A stretch of 64,000 nucleotides of DNA from DATGPD01 sp041398565 (GTDB lineage: Bacteria > Planctomycetota > UBA1135 > UBA2386). A program made the position numbers and the translations under genes. Below the pieces are notes generated by a model. It saw only the letters and a list, made by a program, of their open reading frames with translations. It was not told the DNA's origin and did no database searches. Location: NCBI GenBank assembly GCA_041398565.1, contig JAWKUN010000005.1, positions 1,054,001 through 1,118,000 of the forward strand. Reading direction: 5' to 3'. This document shows positions 37,342 through 45,893 of the stretch, one piece after another. Every line of letters starts with the position of its first letter. Position 1 is the first letter of the stretch.

Positions 37342-38193
37342 ATGGGCTCGACGATGACGACCGCACTCGCCCGCTTTTCGTTCTGCCTCGGTCTCCTCGG
37401 AGCCGCCTGTGACGGCAAGCTCGCCCACCGACAGGAGGGCGCCGTCGCGGTTTCGTTGCCCATCGCCAGCGAGACTCGTCGCCTGGCGGTCGAGGTCGAT
37501 TTCGGCAGCATCACGGTGCTGGCGGCGGAGGACGGCAAGGACGAGCTCTCGTTCGAGGGTGATTGCCTGCGTGCGGCCGACGATGCGGCGACGTTGCAGG
37601 TCCTCGCGGGGGTCGACCTCACCCTGCTGCCGAGTCAGGAGGGCGACCTGTTGCGCCTGCGCTCGCCGTCGCTGCCGCCGGGCGTCGACGCGGACCACGC
37701 CCGCATGGTGGTCCGGGGGGTGCTGCGCTGCCCGCCTCGGCTGCAGGTGGTGGTCCGCACCGGCCGCGGCAGCCTCAAGGGCGCGGGCCTCGGGGCAGGC
37801 GTCGATCTGGCCACCGGGGTCGGCGACGTCGCCGTGAGCGGCTGCCGGGGCGCGGTCGAGGTGCGGACCGACCAGGGAGACATCATGGTCGACGGGTTGC
37901 GCGGCAGCCTCGAGATGCAGGCCAAGGCCGGCAGCGCCCGCGCCCACGTCGCCGAACTGGGGGACGCCGGGATCCGCGCGCACGCGCGCGACACGCTCGA
38001 AGTGCGCCTTCCCCGTCAGGCCGGTTTCGTGCTGAACGCCCGCGCCGAGCACGGCCGTTGCCACAACTCGTTCGGACTCACCATCACGATGGACGGCGCG
38101 CGGTCGTCGATGAGCGGGGATGCCAACGGCGGGGGCGCCAAGGTCGACCTGACGTCCGCAGAAGGCACGGTCACGGTCGGTGTGACCGACTGA
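37342..38193 (+). CDS. lipoprotein with DUF4097-type beta-helix/adhesin domain
   Basis: A 283-residue lipoprotein. From the ATG at 37342 the leader is MGSTMTTALARFSFCLGLLG with the lipobox LGAAC (the ATG at 37354 is an equally possible start). The mature chain has repeated short strands typical of DUF4097/putative-adhesin domains: LAVEVDFGSITVLAAEDG, VRTGRGSLKGAG, LATGVGDVAVSG, VRTDQGDIMVDG, then LTSAEGTVTVGV. These stacked turns suggest a right-handed beta-helix. The function of the family is unproven. It is divergent from the aspartic-protease gene. Confidence 0.65.
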   Translation: MGSTMTTALARFSFCLGLLGAACDGKLAHRQEGAVAVSLPIASETRRLAVEVDFGSITVLAAEDGKDELSFEGDCLRAADDAATLQVLAGVDLTLLPSQEGDLLRLRSPSLPPGVDADHARMVVRGVLRCPPRLQVVVRTGRGSLKGAGLGAGVDLATGVGDVAVSGCRGAVEVRTDQGDIMVDGLRGSLEMQAKAGSARAHVAELGDAGIRAHARDTLEVRLPRQAGFVLNARAEHGRCHNSFGLTITMDGARSSMSGDANGGGAKVDLTSAEGTVTVGVTD

Positions 38194-38421
38194 AGATCCT
38201 GCAGAGAAAGGACATCGGGCCAGATTCGGGGGGCGGATCCCGACCGCCGCTGGGTCGGGGGCTGGGGGATTCCCTAGTCATTCACCCGGGCGGAATGCCC
38301 AGGAAAAGAGCAGAAACCTCGCACGAAAGCGACAGTCCCCACGCTCAAACGTCCACGTCCGAGACCGAGACGCCGGCGCCTCCCCGCGCGACCCCCACGA
38401 GTTCAGGAACTGAGCACGCAC

Positions 38422-38874
38422 ATGGTTCGACCCCTCCCCATCGGCAAGCGCCTCCTCGTCCACTCCCCGGCCGACCCCAAGTCCTCCACTTTGGTGGGCT
38501 CGACCGCGGACTGGGGGTGTCTCGTGACCACCGCCGAGACCCTCGACGAGCTGCGGGGGAAGGTCGAAGGTGGTGACTTCGATATGGTCCTCATCGAGGA
38601 CTCACGCTGCCTGAAGCGCCTCGTGTCCGAGTCCGATCCCAACGGCGACATCCTGCGGACCTCGCTGGCCGAAGTCGAGAAGCGCCACATCCTGCGCGTG
38701 CTCTCTTCCACCCAGGGCAACAAGACCCGCGCCGCCAAGGTGCTCGGGATCGACACGAAGACTCTCTACAACAAGCTCAAGGCCTACGGCGCAGCGGCGG
38801 AAGCGGCACGGCGGCGAGCAGCTGTCGGTCACAGCGCGGGTTCGGCTCCGACGCTGTCGCGTCTGCACGGCTGA
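38422..38874 (+). CDS. Fis-type HTH regulator with degenerate receiver-like N-terminus
   Basis: A 150-residue DNA-binding protein. Residues about 85-127 (LAEVEKRHILRVLSSTQGNK, then TRAAKVLGIDTKTLYNKLKAYG) are a Fis-family helix-turn-helix, the same module that ends NtrC-type response regulators. Residues about 8-70 look like a shrunken receiver domain (KRLLVHSPAD, FDMVLIEDSR) in which the phospho-acceptor Asp is not obvious. There is no AAA+ sigma-54 domain between them. It may act as a stand-alone repressor or nucleoid protein. The C-terminal 20 residues are Ala/Arg/Ser-rich. It sits alone; a 13-bp inverted repeat lies 36 bases downstream. Confidence 0.75.
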   Translation: MVRPLPIGKRLLVHSPADPKSSTLVGSTADWGCLVTTAETLDELRGKVEGGDFDMVLIEDSRCLKRLVSESDPNGDILRTSLAEVEKRHILRVLSSTQGNKTRAAKVLGIDTKTLYNKLKAYGAAAEAARRRAAVGHSAGSAPTLSRLHG

Positions 38875-39271
38875 GGCCGGTCCCGCGTCCGGGGAGCTCG
38901 TGGGAAAGTAAGCCGCGACGGGCGCTGCAGGCAAAGGATCGAAGTCGGCGAATCTAGGCCCGTCGCGGCTCGGTGTTCGCTTTCGTGCGCGAGGCGCACA
39001 CGCCATTGTCGGAGCGCGACTTGGGGACCTTAGGTCGCCGTCCTCGCCGGGAGCTCGCTGGCGCTGCGCAGGTCCCGCTCGCATCGGCGCGCCTGCGTGC
39101 CGGAGATCTTGTTGAGACAGCGGCGGCCGCTGATGTCGCGCGGCTCGCCAGCTCGATGCTGCTACCCGTGGCATCGCGACGACCACGCGCGCGGTGGGCG
39201 CGCCGCGCGTCTCGAGCCGCCAGCGAGGTGCAGGTGGAAAGCTCGATCGCGACGAGCTAGGTTGCGGAACG
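38875..39271. other. intergenic region with a long-range inverted repeat
   Basis: These 397 bases separate the Fis-type gene from prfB. Besides the inverted repeat at 38911-38970 I see no gene; no frame gives protein-like sequence. The prfB promoter should lie in the right half. Confidence 0.5.
38911..38970. repeat. 13-bp perfect inverted repeat with 34-base centre
   Basis: The arm AGCCGCGACGGGC at 38911-38923 pairs exactly with 38958-38970. The 34 bases between are purine-rich and lower in GC (GCAGGCAAAGGATCGAAG). It is placed 36 bases after the Fis-type gene. It could be a terminator, a structured RNA or a pair of protein-binding sites. Confidence 0.7.
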
Positions 39272-40379
39272 ATGACTCTCGCCGACCACAGAGACTTCCT
39301 CGCCAGCGCTTCCGGCCGTCTCGCCCAGCTCAAGGTGTCTCTTTGACTACGAGGCACGCCTCCGCCAGCTGAAGGACATCGAGAACCGCATGAGCCTGCC
39401 GGGCTTCTGGGACAACCAGGAGCTGGCGAGGCAGGTGATGCTGGAGAAGAAGAAGTGCGTCGGAGTGGTGGAGCCGATCGAGCGGGTCGGCAAGCTCCTG
39501 GACGACGGTGACGTGCTGCTCGAGCTGGGTGCCGACGATCCGGGCGCGGTCGAAGCCGATCTCGACGCCAACGGCAAGCAGATCGCCAGCATCCTCGACC
39601 GGATCGAGTTCCAGCTCATGCTCGGCGGCGAGCACGACGACAGGAACGCGATCTTGACCCTGCAGTCGGGCGCTGGTGGCGTCGACGCCTCGGACTGGGC
39701 CGAGATGCTCCTGCGCATGTACACGAAGTGGGCCAACAGCCACGACTTCGAGGTGGAGGAGATGGACTACCAGCCGGCTGAAGAAGCCGGCATCAAGAGC
39801 GTCACCCTGGTCGTGCGCGGCCCCTACGCCTACGGGCACCTCAAGGCCGAGCAGGGCGTGCATCGCTTGGTACGGATCTCGCCCTTCGACGGCCAGGCGC
39901 GGCGGCAGACGTCGTTCGCCTCGGTCGAGGTCCTGCCGGAGTTCGACGACGACATCGAGATCAAGATCGAGGACAAGGACCTGCGGGTGGACACGTTCCG
40001 TGCCAGTGGCGCCGGCGGCCAGCACGTCAACAAGACCGAGTCGGCGATCCGGATCACCCACCTCCCCACCGGCATCGTCGTCTCGTGCCAGAACGAGCGG
40101 AGCCAGCACAAGAACCGGGCGTCGGCGATGAAGACGCTCAAGGCGAAGCTCTACCAGCTCGAGCAGGCGCGGCGGATGGACGACCTGGCCAAGTTCTACG
40201 ACGGCAGCTCGATCAGCTGGGGCAATCAGATCCGCAGCTACGTGCTGCAGCCCTACCAGATGGTCAAGGACCTGCGGACGGAGGTGGAGACCTCCGATGT
40301 CCAGAGCGTACTCGACGGTGACATCGACGAGTTCGTCGCGGCCTACCTCAAGCAGGGAGCGAAGGTGAAGAAGAAATGA
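39272..40379 (+). CDS. prfB: peptide chain release factor 2, with programmed +1 frameshift
   Basis: RF2 ends translation at UGA and UAA. The first 24 codons run from the ATG at 39272 to a TGA at 39344-39346 in the context TCT CTT TGA C; the ribosome must slip +1 on CTT so that GAC at 39345 is read, and the frame then stays open to 40379. The product is 368 residues. The stop-codon-reading tripeptide SPF is at 203-205 (RISPFDGQ) and the catalytic GGQ at 248-250 (GAGGQHVNKTES), close to the E. coli positions. The shift lets RF2 autoregulate its level. The stop overlaps the purH start (ATGA). Confidence 0.95.
39335..39347 (+). promoter_or_regulatory. prfB programmed frameshift site
   Basis: The sequence AAGGTGTCTCTTTGAC (from 39332) aligns with the E. 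coli frameshift site. The slippery CTT and in-frame TGA followed by C are intact, and a degenerate internal Shine-Dalgarno (AAGG) lies at about the right distance upstream. Confidence 0.9.
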
Positions 40380-41950
40380 CGCGGCGGGCGTTGCTCTCGG
40401 TCTACGACAAGGCAGGCGTGGTCGAGTTCGCGCGCGGCCTGGTGCGGCGCGGGTTCGAGCTGTTGTCGAGCGGCGGCACCTGCGCGGCCTTGCGCGGAGC
40501 CGGCCTCGCGGTGAGCGAGGTGTCGGACTACACGGGCTCGCCCGAGATGATGGCTGGGAGAGTCAAGACGCTGCACCCACGCATCCACGGCGGGATCCTG
40601 GCCCGGCGCGACGACGAGGGCGATCGCGCGGCGATGGCGGAGCATGGCATCGAGCCGATCGATCTCGTCGCGGTCAACCTGTACCCGTTCCGCGAGACCC
40701 TGGCCAAGCCCGAGGCGGGCCGCGACGAGATCGTCGAGAAGATCGACATCGGCGGCCCGGCGATGGTGCGCTCGGCCGCGAAGAACCACGCCTACGTCGC
40801 CGTCGTCGTCGATCCGCTCGACTACGCCAGCGTGCTGGCGGCGCTGGACGAGAACGACGGCAGCGTCCCGGACGAGCTGCGCCGTCGCCTGGCACAGAAG
40901 GCCTTCGCCCACACCGCTGCCTACGACGTGGCGATCGCTGCATGGCTCGATCGCGAACGGGCGGCGATGCCGGACGAACCGGTCTTCGGCGCCAACTTCG
41001 CCCTCGCCGCGCAGCGTATTTCCGCGCTGCGCTACGGCGAGAACCCGCACCAGGCTGCGGCCTTCTACGGTCTGGACGGGGCTTCCGGCCCGAGCCTTGC
41101 CGCTGCCAAGGTGTGTGGCGGCAAGGCTCTCTCCTACAACAACCTCCTCGACGTCGACGCTGCGCTCGGCGTCGTCGCCGACCTGGTCCGCCCGGCCGCC
41201 GCCGTCGTCAAGCACAACAACCCGTGCGGCGCTGCAGTCGCCGAGGACCTGCACACGGCATTCGCGGCGGCGCTGGCTGGCGATCCCAAGAGTGCATTCG
41301 GCGGCATCGTCGCCTTCAACCGCCGGTTCGACCGGGCCACCGCCGAGGCGATGGTGAACGCCAATACGTTCTTCGAGTGCGTCGTGGCGCCGCACGTCGA
41401 CGAGGACGCCCTGGTCGTGCTCGCCACCGCCAAGTGGGGCGAGAACGCGCGAGTGCTCGATCTCGGCGGCATGCCCGAGCAGCCCACCCCTTTCGTCGTG
41501 CGGCAGGTGTCCGGTGGACTCCTGGTCCAGCAACCCGACGTGCCGCCGACCTTCAGCGCGCGCACGGTGAGCGTCCGCCGTCCCAGCGAGGCCGAGATGG
41601 TCGCTCTGGAGTTCGCTTGGCGCGTGTGCAAGCACGTCAAGAGCAACGCCATCGTGCTGGTGCAGTCGGATGGCGGGGTGCTGTCGGTGGTGGGCGTCGG
41701 CGCTGGCCAAATGAGCCGGGTCGACGCCGCGCGCATCGCCGTCGAGAAGGCCGGCGCGCGCGCCAAGGGTGCCGTGCTGGCCTCCGATGCGTTCTTCCCT
41801 TTCGCGGACGGAGTCGAGGTGAGCGTCGCCGCGGGGGTCAGGGCGCTCATCCAGCCCGGCGGTAGCAAGCGCGACGAAGAGACGATCGCCGCCGCCGACC
41901 GTGCCGGCGCGGCGATGGTGTTCACCGCGGTGCGGCACTTCCGTCACTGA
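40376..41950 (+). CDS. purH: bifunctional AICAR formyltransferase / IMP cyclohydrolase
   Basis: PurH makes the last two steps of IMP synthesis. The 524 residues have the cyclohydrolase (MGS-like) domain at about 1-190, with LLSSGGTCAALRGAGL and RVKTLHPRIHGGIL, and the AICAR transformylase domain at about 195-524, with ALRYGENPHQAAAFY, KHNNPCGAAV, FGGIVAFNRRFD and a C-terminal RHFRH end. It is full length. The ATG at 40376 overlaps the prfB stop by 4 nt, so its translation is coupled to RF2 synthesis. No other purine gene is adjacent. Confidence 0.95.
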   Translation: MTRRALLSVYDKAGVVEFARGLVRRGFELLSSGGTCAALRGAGLAVSEVSDYTGSPEMMAGRVKTLHPRIHGGILARRDDEGDRAAMAEHGIEPIDLVAVNLYPFRETLAKPEAGRDEIVEKIDIGGPAMVRSAAKNHAYVAVVVDPLDYASVLAALDENDGSVPDELRRRLAQKAFAHTAAYDVAIAAWLDRERAAMPDEPVFGANFALAAQRISALRYGENPHQAAAFYGLDGASGPSLAAAKVCGGKALSYNNLLDVDAALGVVADLVRPAAAVVKHNNPCGAAVAEDLHTAFAAALAGDPKSAFGGIVAFNRRFDRATAEAMVNANTFFECVVAPHVDEDALVVLATAKWGENARVLDLGGMPEQPTPFVVRQVSGGLLVQQPDVPPTFSARTVSVRRPSEAEMVALEFAWRVCKHVKSNAIVLVQSDGGVLSVVGVGAGQMSRVDAARIAVEKAGARAKGAVLASDAFFPFADGVEVSVAAGVRALIQPGGSKRDEETIAAADRAGAAMVFTAVRHFRH

Positions 41951-42008
41951 TGCCTGCGGCTCGGCGCCGTCGCCTTGCACGTCGCTCGGCAGGGCCCACA
42001 ATCGTGGC

Positions 42009-42371
42009 ATGGACGTGCTGGCTGCGACCCGCCGCGTGTTGCTCGGCGAATCGATCGCAACCCTGTCGGCGACCTACCGGCAGGGCTTGCTCGACTCGGT
42101 CGGCTTGACTGACGACGAGACGTCGCCCGACACCTTCCGCAAGGAGACCCTGCGGTTCGCGGGCAAGGTGTGCCGGCACCTGGTGGAACACCACGCGGCG
42201 CACGGCTACGTGGCGACGGCCCTCACCGACTGGGCGCGCCGCGTCGACGACTACGATGCCTTCGACGCGCTGCTCAGCACCTACCGCGACTTCGACGGCC
42301 GGCCGGCGATCCTGCGCCGCGGCAAGATCTTGTTCCCGGGCCCGCTCACTGCGCACTGGGAGGAGGAGTGA
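42009..42371 (+). CDS. small conserved-looking protein, unknown function
   Basis: A 120-residue soluble protein that I do not recognise. It is predicted mostly helical (LSATYRQGLLDSVGLTDDE, FAGKVCRHLVEHHAAHGYVA, LTDWARRVDDYDAFDALLST) and ends with FPGPLTAHWEEE. There is one Cys and two adjacent His. It lies between purH and a YggS-family gene and overlaps the latter by 4 nt (GTGA), which argues that it is expressed. The ATG at 42009 is preferred because upstream residues are Cys/Arg/Ser noise. Confidence 0.6.
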   Translation: MDVLAATRRVLLGESIATLSATYRQGLLDSVGLTDDETSPDTFRKETLRFAGKVCRHLVEHHAAHGYVATALTDWARRVDDYDAFDALLSTYRDFDGRPAILRRGKILFPGPLTAHWEEE

Positions 42372-43063
42372 GCCTCGCGGCGCGGTTCGCTTCGGTGCGC
42401 TCCCGGATCGCCGGCGCGTGCGCAGCGGCCGGTCGGCCGGTGGACGACGTGACCCTCGTGGCGGTCAGCAAGAACCATCCGGTGACGACGATCGTCGAAG
42501 CGAGACGCCTCGGCCAGTTGGAGTTCGGAGAGAACCGGGTGCAGGAGCTGGCGGCAAAGGCCACGGCCTTGCAGTCGGATCCCCCTCGCTGGCACATGAT
42601 CGGCAGCGTGCAGACCAACAAGGTGCGCGACCTGCTGGCCACGCCCGGTCTCGCCCTCGTGCACAGCCTCGACCGCGACAAGCTCGCGGACGCGCTGCAG
42701 GCGCGGCTGTCGGCCGACGCGGGCGAGCCTCGGACCCTCGCTTGTCTGCTCGAGATCAACGCCAGTGGGGATCAAGGCAAGCACGGTGTCCTGCCGGAAG
42801 CCGCGGCCGTGCTGCTCGCGCACGTGCAGGCCGCGTGCCCCTCGCTCATGGTGCGCGGGCTCATGGCCATGGGACCGCTCGCGGGCGACCCGCGGCCGAC
42901 CTTCGATCGTGTCGTGCGGTTGCGCGACGACCTGCGCGACCGCAGCGGCTTGGCCTTGCCGGTGCTCAGCCTCGGCATGAGCGGCGACTTCGAGATCGCC
43001 ATCGCCGCGGGCTCGACCATGATCCGCGTCGGCACCGACCTGTTCGGCCCGAGAGCCACCTAG
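42368..43063 (+). CDS. YggS/PROSC-family PLP homeostasis protein
   Basis: A 231-residue fold-type III PLP-binding protein. The Lys that holds PLP is in LVAVSKNHP, and other family signatures are FGENRVQEL, WHMIGSVQTNKVR, LEINASGDQGKHG, RGLMAMGPL, LSLGMSGDFEIAIAAGSTMI and RVGTDLFG. It regulates free pyridoxal phosphate and has no known catalytic activity. The start is the GTG at 42368-42370, overlapping the upstream stop (GTGA) and directly preceded by a strong GGAGGAG ribosome site. It is normally sized for the family. Confidence 0.9.
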   Translation: MSLAARFASVRSRIAGACAAAGRPVDDVTLVAVSKNHPVTTIVEARRLGQLEFGENRVQELAAKATALQSDPPRWHMIGSVQTNKVRDLLATPGLALVHSLDRDKLADALQARLSADAGEPRTLACLLEINASGDQGKHGVLPEAAAVLLAHVQAACPSLMVRGLMAMGPLAGDPRPTFDRVVRLRDDLRDRSGLALPVLSLGMSGDFEIAIAAGSTMIRVGTDLFGPRAT

Positions 43064-43115
43064 CCCGGAAGGTCGGCTGACGAACGCGCCCGGTCGCCCG
43101 GCGAAGTCGAGGCGC

Positions 43116-44054
43116 TCAGCGCCCGCGGGTCGCCAGCGCGATCGCGACCTCGGCCGCCACCGCCTGCGCCACGCGCGCGTGCCCGGCCGCGTTCCAGTGC
43201 GTGTCGACGGGAAAGATCCAAGCGCCGCCGGCGGGCAGAACCTCACCCACGTCGATGTAGCGCATCGCATGCTCGCCCTCGGCGAGCGGGCGCAGTCGAT
43301 CGAGGGCGCTGACCAGCACGAACTGCGTGTCGGCGAAGTCGCGGCACATGGTGCGGTACAGCGCCCGCACCAGGCTCCAGTCGTCGGCCAGGGGCTGGCG
43401 TTGGAACTGCCAGCGCCAGATCAACTTGGTCACGGCGCGCCACAGCAGGCTGTGCGCGTGCAGCCAGTTCTCTCGGCCCGGCGTGCTCAGGAGGCGCACG
43501 CCGTCGCCGTCGAGGGTGAACTGCGGCTTGCGCAGCCCGTAGGCGACGTTGCCGGCCGCCTCGTACACGTCGTTGAGGCAAGAGACGCAGACGGCCACGT
43601 CCGGCGTGAACTGGCGCCGCAGGCGCCGCAGCAGCAGGAGCTGCTGGTCGGGCGCGAAGCCGGAGATGCCGACGCCCCGCACGTCCCACTCGGGGTGCTG
43701 GGCTCGCAGCAGGCCGGGCAGGCTCTCCGGTTCCTCGACTCCCCAGCCGAACGCGATCGAGTCGCCGACGACGAAGACGAGGGGGCGTGCGTCGCGGGCG
43801 GCGGGCCAGTCGGGACCGCGGAATCCCTGCGCGTTGATGCGCACTTCGACGTCGAACTCGGGGCTGTGGTGGCGAGCGCGCGTGCTCGGGCGATAGCTCC
43901 AGCCGAGCTCTTCGTCGTGCTGGACGTAGGCCGGATGCGTGGTGGGGCTGAGCGCGGAAACGCGGGTCAGGCGGTAGGTCCACTCGGCGGCGACCAGCGC
44001 CAGCAGCGTGCTCGCCAGCACGAGCAGGAGGCGGCGCGAGCGGCGGCGAGGCAT
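43116..44054 (-). CDS. membrane-anchored SGNH/GDSL hydrolase-like protein
   Basis: A 312-residue protein. The basic N-terminus and hydrophobic helix (RRRSRRLLLVLASTLLALVA) anchor it in the membrane with the rest outside. The SGNH fold is shown by VVGDSIAFGWGVEE (nucleophile Ser99, block I), GISGFAPDQQ (block II Gly), CLNDVYEA (block III Asn) and VDTHWNAAGHARVA near residue 286 (block V Asp-His). All catalytic positions are filled, so it is probably an active esterase or acetyl transferase modifying surface polysaccharide. It is convergent with the YggS-family gene and has no biosynthetic neighbours. Confidence 0.8.
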   Translation of the reverse strand: MPRRRSRRLLLVLASTLLALVAAEWTYRLTRVSALSPTTHPAYVQHDEELGWSYRPSTRARHHSPEFDVEVRINAQGFRGPDWPAARDARPLVFVVGDSIAFGWGVEEPESLPGLLRAQHPEWDVRGVGISGFAPDQQLLLLRRLRRQFTPDVAVCVSCLNDVYEAAGNVAYGLRKPQFTLDGDGVRLLSTPGRENWLHAHSLLWRAVTKLIWRWQFQRQPLADDWSLVRALYRTMCRDFADTQFVLVSALDRLRPLAEGEHAMRYIDVGEVLPAGGAWIFPVDTHWNAAGHARVAQAVAAEVAIALATRGR

Positions 44055-44134
44055 GCGGAGAGCTTAAGCGAACCGGCCGACCCTTCGCTGCACGGTGCCG
44101 CCGCGCGCGATCAGGATCGGTTGGTCGAGGCGGG

Positions 44135-45121
44135 TCAGTGCTTGGTGGCTGCCTCGATCGCCTTGGTCAGCGCCGGCAGCACCTCGAACACATCGCCAAC
44201 GATGCCGTAGTCGGCGACCTTGAAGATCGGTGCCTCCGGATCCTTGTTGATGGCGACGATGCAGCGCGCCGTGCGCATGCCGGCCAGGTGCTGGATGGCG
44301 CCGCTGATGCCGGCGGCGATGTAGAGGGTGGGCGCCACGACCTTGCCGGTCTGTCCGACCTGCTCGCGGTGCGGGCGCCAGCCGGCGTCGACGACGGCGC
44401 GCGAGGCGCCCACGGCAGCCTTGCCGGGCCCGAACGCTTTGGCCAGATCCTCGACGAGATGGAAGTGCTCGGGGGCCTTCAGGCCGCGGCCGCCGGCCAC
44501 CACCACCTTGGCCTCCTGCAGCGGCACCCGGTCGCCGGCCGCCGCGACCACCTCGGTCACGATCGCTGCGAGCTGGTCGGCACCGAACGACGGTGCCTTG
44601 GTCTCGACCTCCGCCGAGCCGCTGCCCGGCTTGGCCTCGAAGTTGTTCGGACGCAGCGTCGCCAGGAAAGGCGACTTGTCCGCCATGGCCTTCTGGTAGG
44701 CCTTGCCGGCGTAGACCGGCTTGGTGGCGCCGAATCTGCCGCCCTCGAAGTGCAGGGCGATGGCGTCGGAGACCATGCCTGCGCCCAGCAGCGCGGCCAC
44801 TCGCGGCATGAGGTCTTTGCCCATCGCCGAGTGTGGCATCAAGATCGCGGCGGCGTCGAGGCCGGGGATCACCTCCATCAGCGCCTTGGCGTAGCCATCG
44901 CCGCTGTAGTTGGTGAACGCGGGGGACTCGATGGCGACGACTCGGTGCGCACCGCTCGTTTTCAGCTCCTCCACCGCGGGGGCGAGATCGTTGCCCACCA
45001 CCACGACGACGACCTTGGCCGAGGCCGAGGTCGCCAACTCGACGGCTGCCCCCACGGCTTCGAGCGAGGGGCGCTTGACCTTGCCTCCGCGGGCCTCCGC
45101 GACGACGACGATGTTCGACAT
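44135..45121 (-). CDS. etfA: electron transfer flavoprotein, alpha subunit
   Basis: A 328-residue ETF alpha subunit. The N-terminal domain begins MSNIVVVAEARGGKVKRPSL. The C-terminal FAD-binding domain has KVVVAGGRGLKAPEHF, AVGASRAVVDAGW, EQVGQTGKVVAPTLYIAAG and GISGAIQHLAGM, with the family's AINKDPEAPIF. ETF carries electrons from acyl-CoA dehydrogenases to the quinone pool through ETF-QO. It is full length and follows etfB by 19 bases. No acyl-CoA dehydrogenase or ETF-QO gene is in the window, although a beta-oxidation-type dehydrogenase is at the left edge. Confidence 0.95.
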   Translation of the reverse strand: MSNIVVVAEARGGKVKRPSLEAVGAAVELATSASAKVVVVVVGNDLAPAVEELKTSGAHRVVAIESPAFTNYSGDGYAKALMEVIPGLDAAAILMPHSAMGKDLMPRVAALLGAGMVSDAIALHFEGGRFGATKPVYAGKAYQKAMADKSPFLATLRPNNFEAKPGSGSAEVETKAPSFGADQLAAIVTEVVAAAGDRVPLQEAKVVVAGGRGLKAPEHFHLVEDLAKAFGPGKAAVGASRAVVDAGWRPHREQVGQTGKVVAPTLYIAAGISGAIQHLAGMRTARCIVAINKDPEAPIFKVADYGIVGDVFEVLPALTKAIEAATKH

Positions 45122-45140
45122 GACGATGTTCTCGGTTTGC

Positions 45141-45893
45141 TCAGAGGACCTTGGCTTCGTTGCGCAGCGCGTCGACCAGCGCGGTCACGGCAGCGGCACC
45201 TTCCCCCAGGACCTTGCCCGGTGGCCGTTCCGGCGGCATTGCCAACGACGTGACCGTGGTGGCCGGGGTCACCGCGGCGGCGTCGATCTCCTGGAGTGGC
45301 TTCTTCTTCGCGGCCATGATGCCCTTGAGATTGGCGTAGCGCGGGGTGTTGAGCCCCTTCTGCGTCGTGATCACTGCCGGCAGTCCGCACGTCACCACTT
45401 CGCGGGCGCCCTCGATGTCGCGCTCGGCGGTGAACCTCCCGTCGGCCAGGGTCAGCTTCAACACCTCGGTGATGCACGGCAGTCCGAGCAAGCCGGCCAG
45501 GCGCGGGCCGAGCTGGCCGTTGTCGGTGTCGACGGCTTGCTTGCCGACCAACACGACGTCGTGCGGCACCGTCTTGATGTGCGCGGCGAGGCACTCGGCC
45601 GTGCTGTAGGCGTCGTGCGCCGTGCCTCCGTCCCGCAGCAGGACGGCCTGGTCGGCACCCATCGCCAGCGTGTCGCGCAGGATCTTCTGCGACTCGGCGG
45701 AACCCAACGTCACGACGGTGACGCTGCCGGTGCCCGCCGCTTCCTTCAGCTTCAGCGCCTCTTCGACCGCGAATTCGTCGTAGGGGTTCAGGACGTACTC
45801 GACGCCCGTCGGATCGATGCTGACTCCGTTGGCGGCGACCTTGATCTTCGAATCGGTCGCAGGGACACGCTTGACGCAGACGACGATGTTCAT
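45141..45893 (-). CDS. etfB: electron transfer flavoprotein, beta subunit
   Basis: A 250-residue ETF beta subunit, starting MNIVVCVKRVPATDSKIKV. Typical segments are YVLNPYDEFAVEEAL, VTVVTLGSAESQKILRDTLA, MGADQAVLL, VGKQAVDTDNGQLGP and the recognition-loop region LPAVITTQKGLNTPRY with GIMAAKKKPL. It pairs with etfA downstream in one operon. The start ATG at 45893 begins the normal N-terminus; a longer in-frame reading has no support. An 8-bp hairpin lies 28 bases upstream in the leader. Confidence 0.95.
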   Translation of the reverse strand: MNIVVCVKRVPATDSKIKVAANGVSIDPTGVEYVLNPYDEFAVEEALKLKEAAGTGSVTVVTLGSAESQKILRDTLAMGADQAVLLRDGGTAHDAYSTAECLAAHIKTVPHDVVLVGKQAVDTDNGQLGPRLAGLLGLPCITEVLKLTLADGRFTAERDIEGAREVVTCGLPAVITTQKGLNTPRYANLKGIMAAKKKPLQEIDAAAVTPATTVTSLAMPPERPPGKVLGEGAAAVTALVDALRNEAKVL

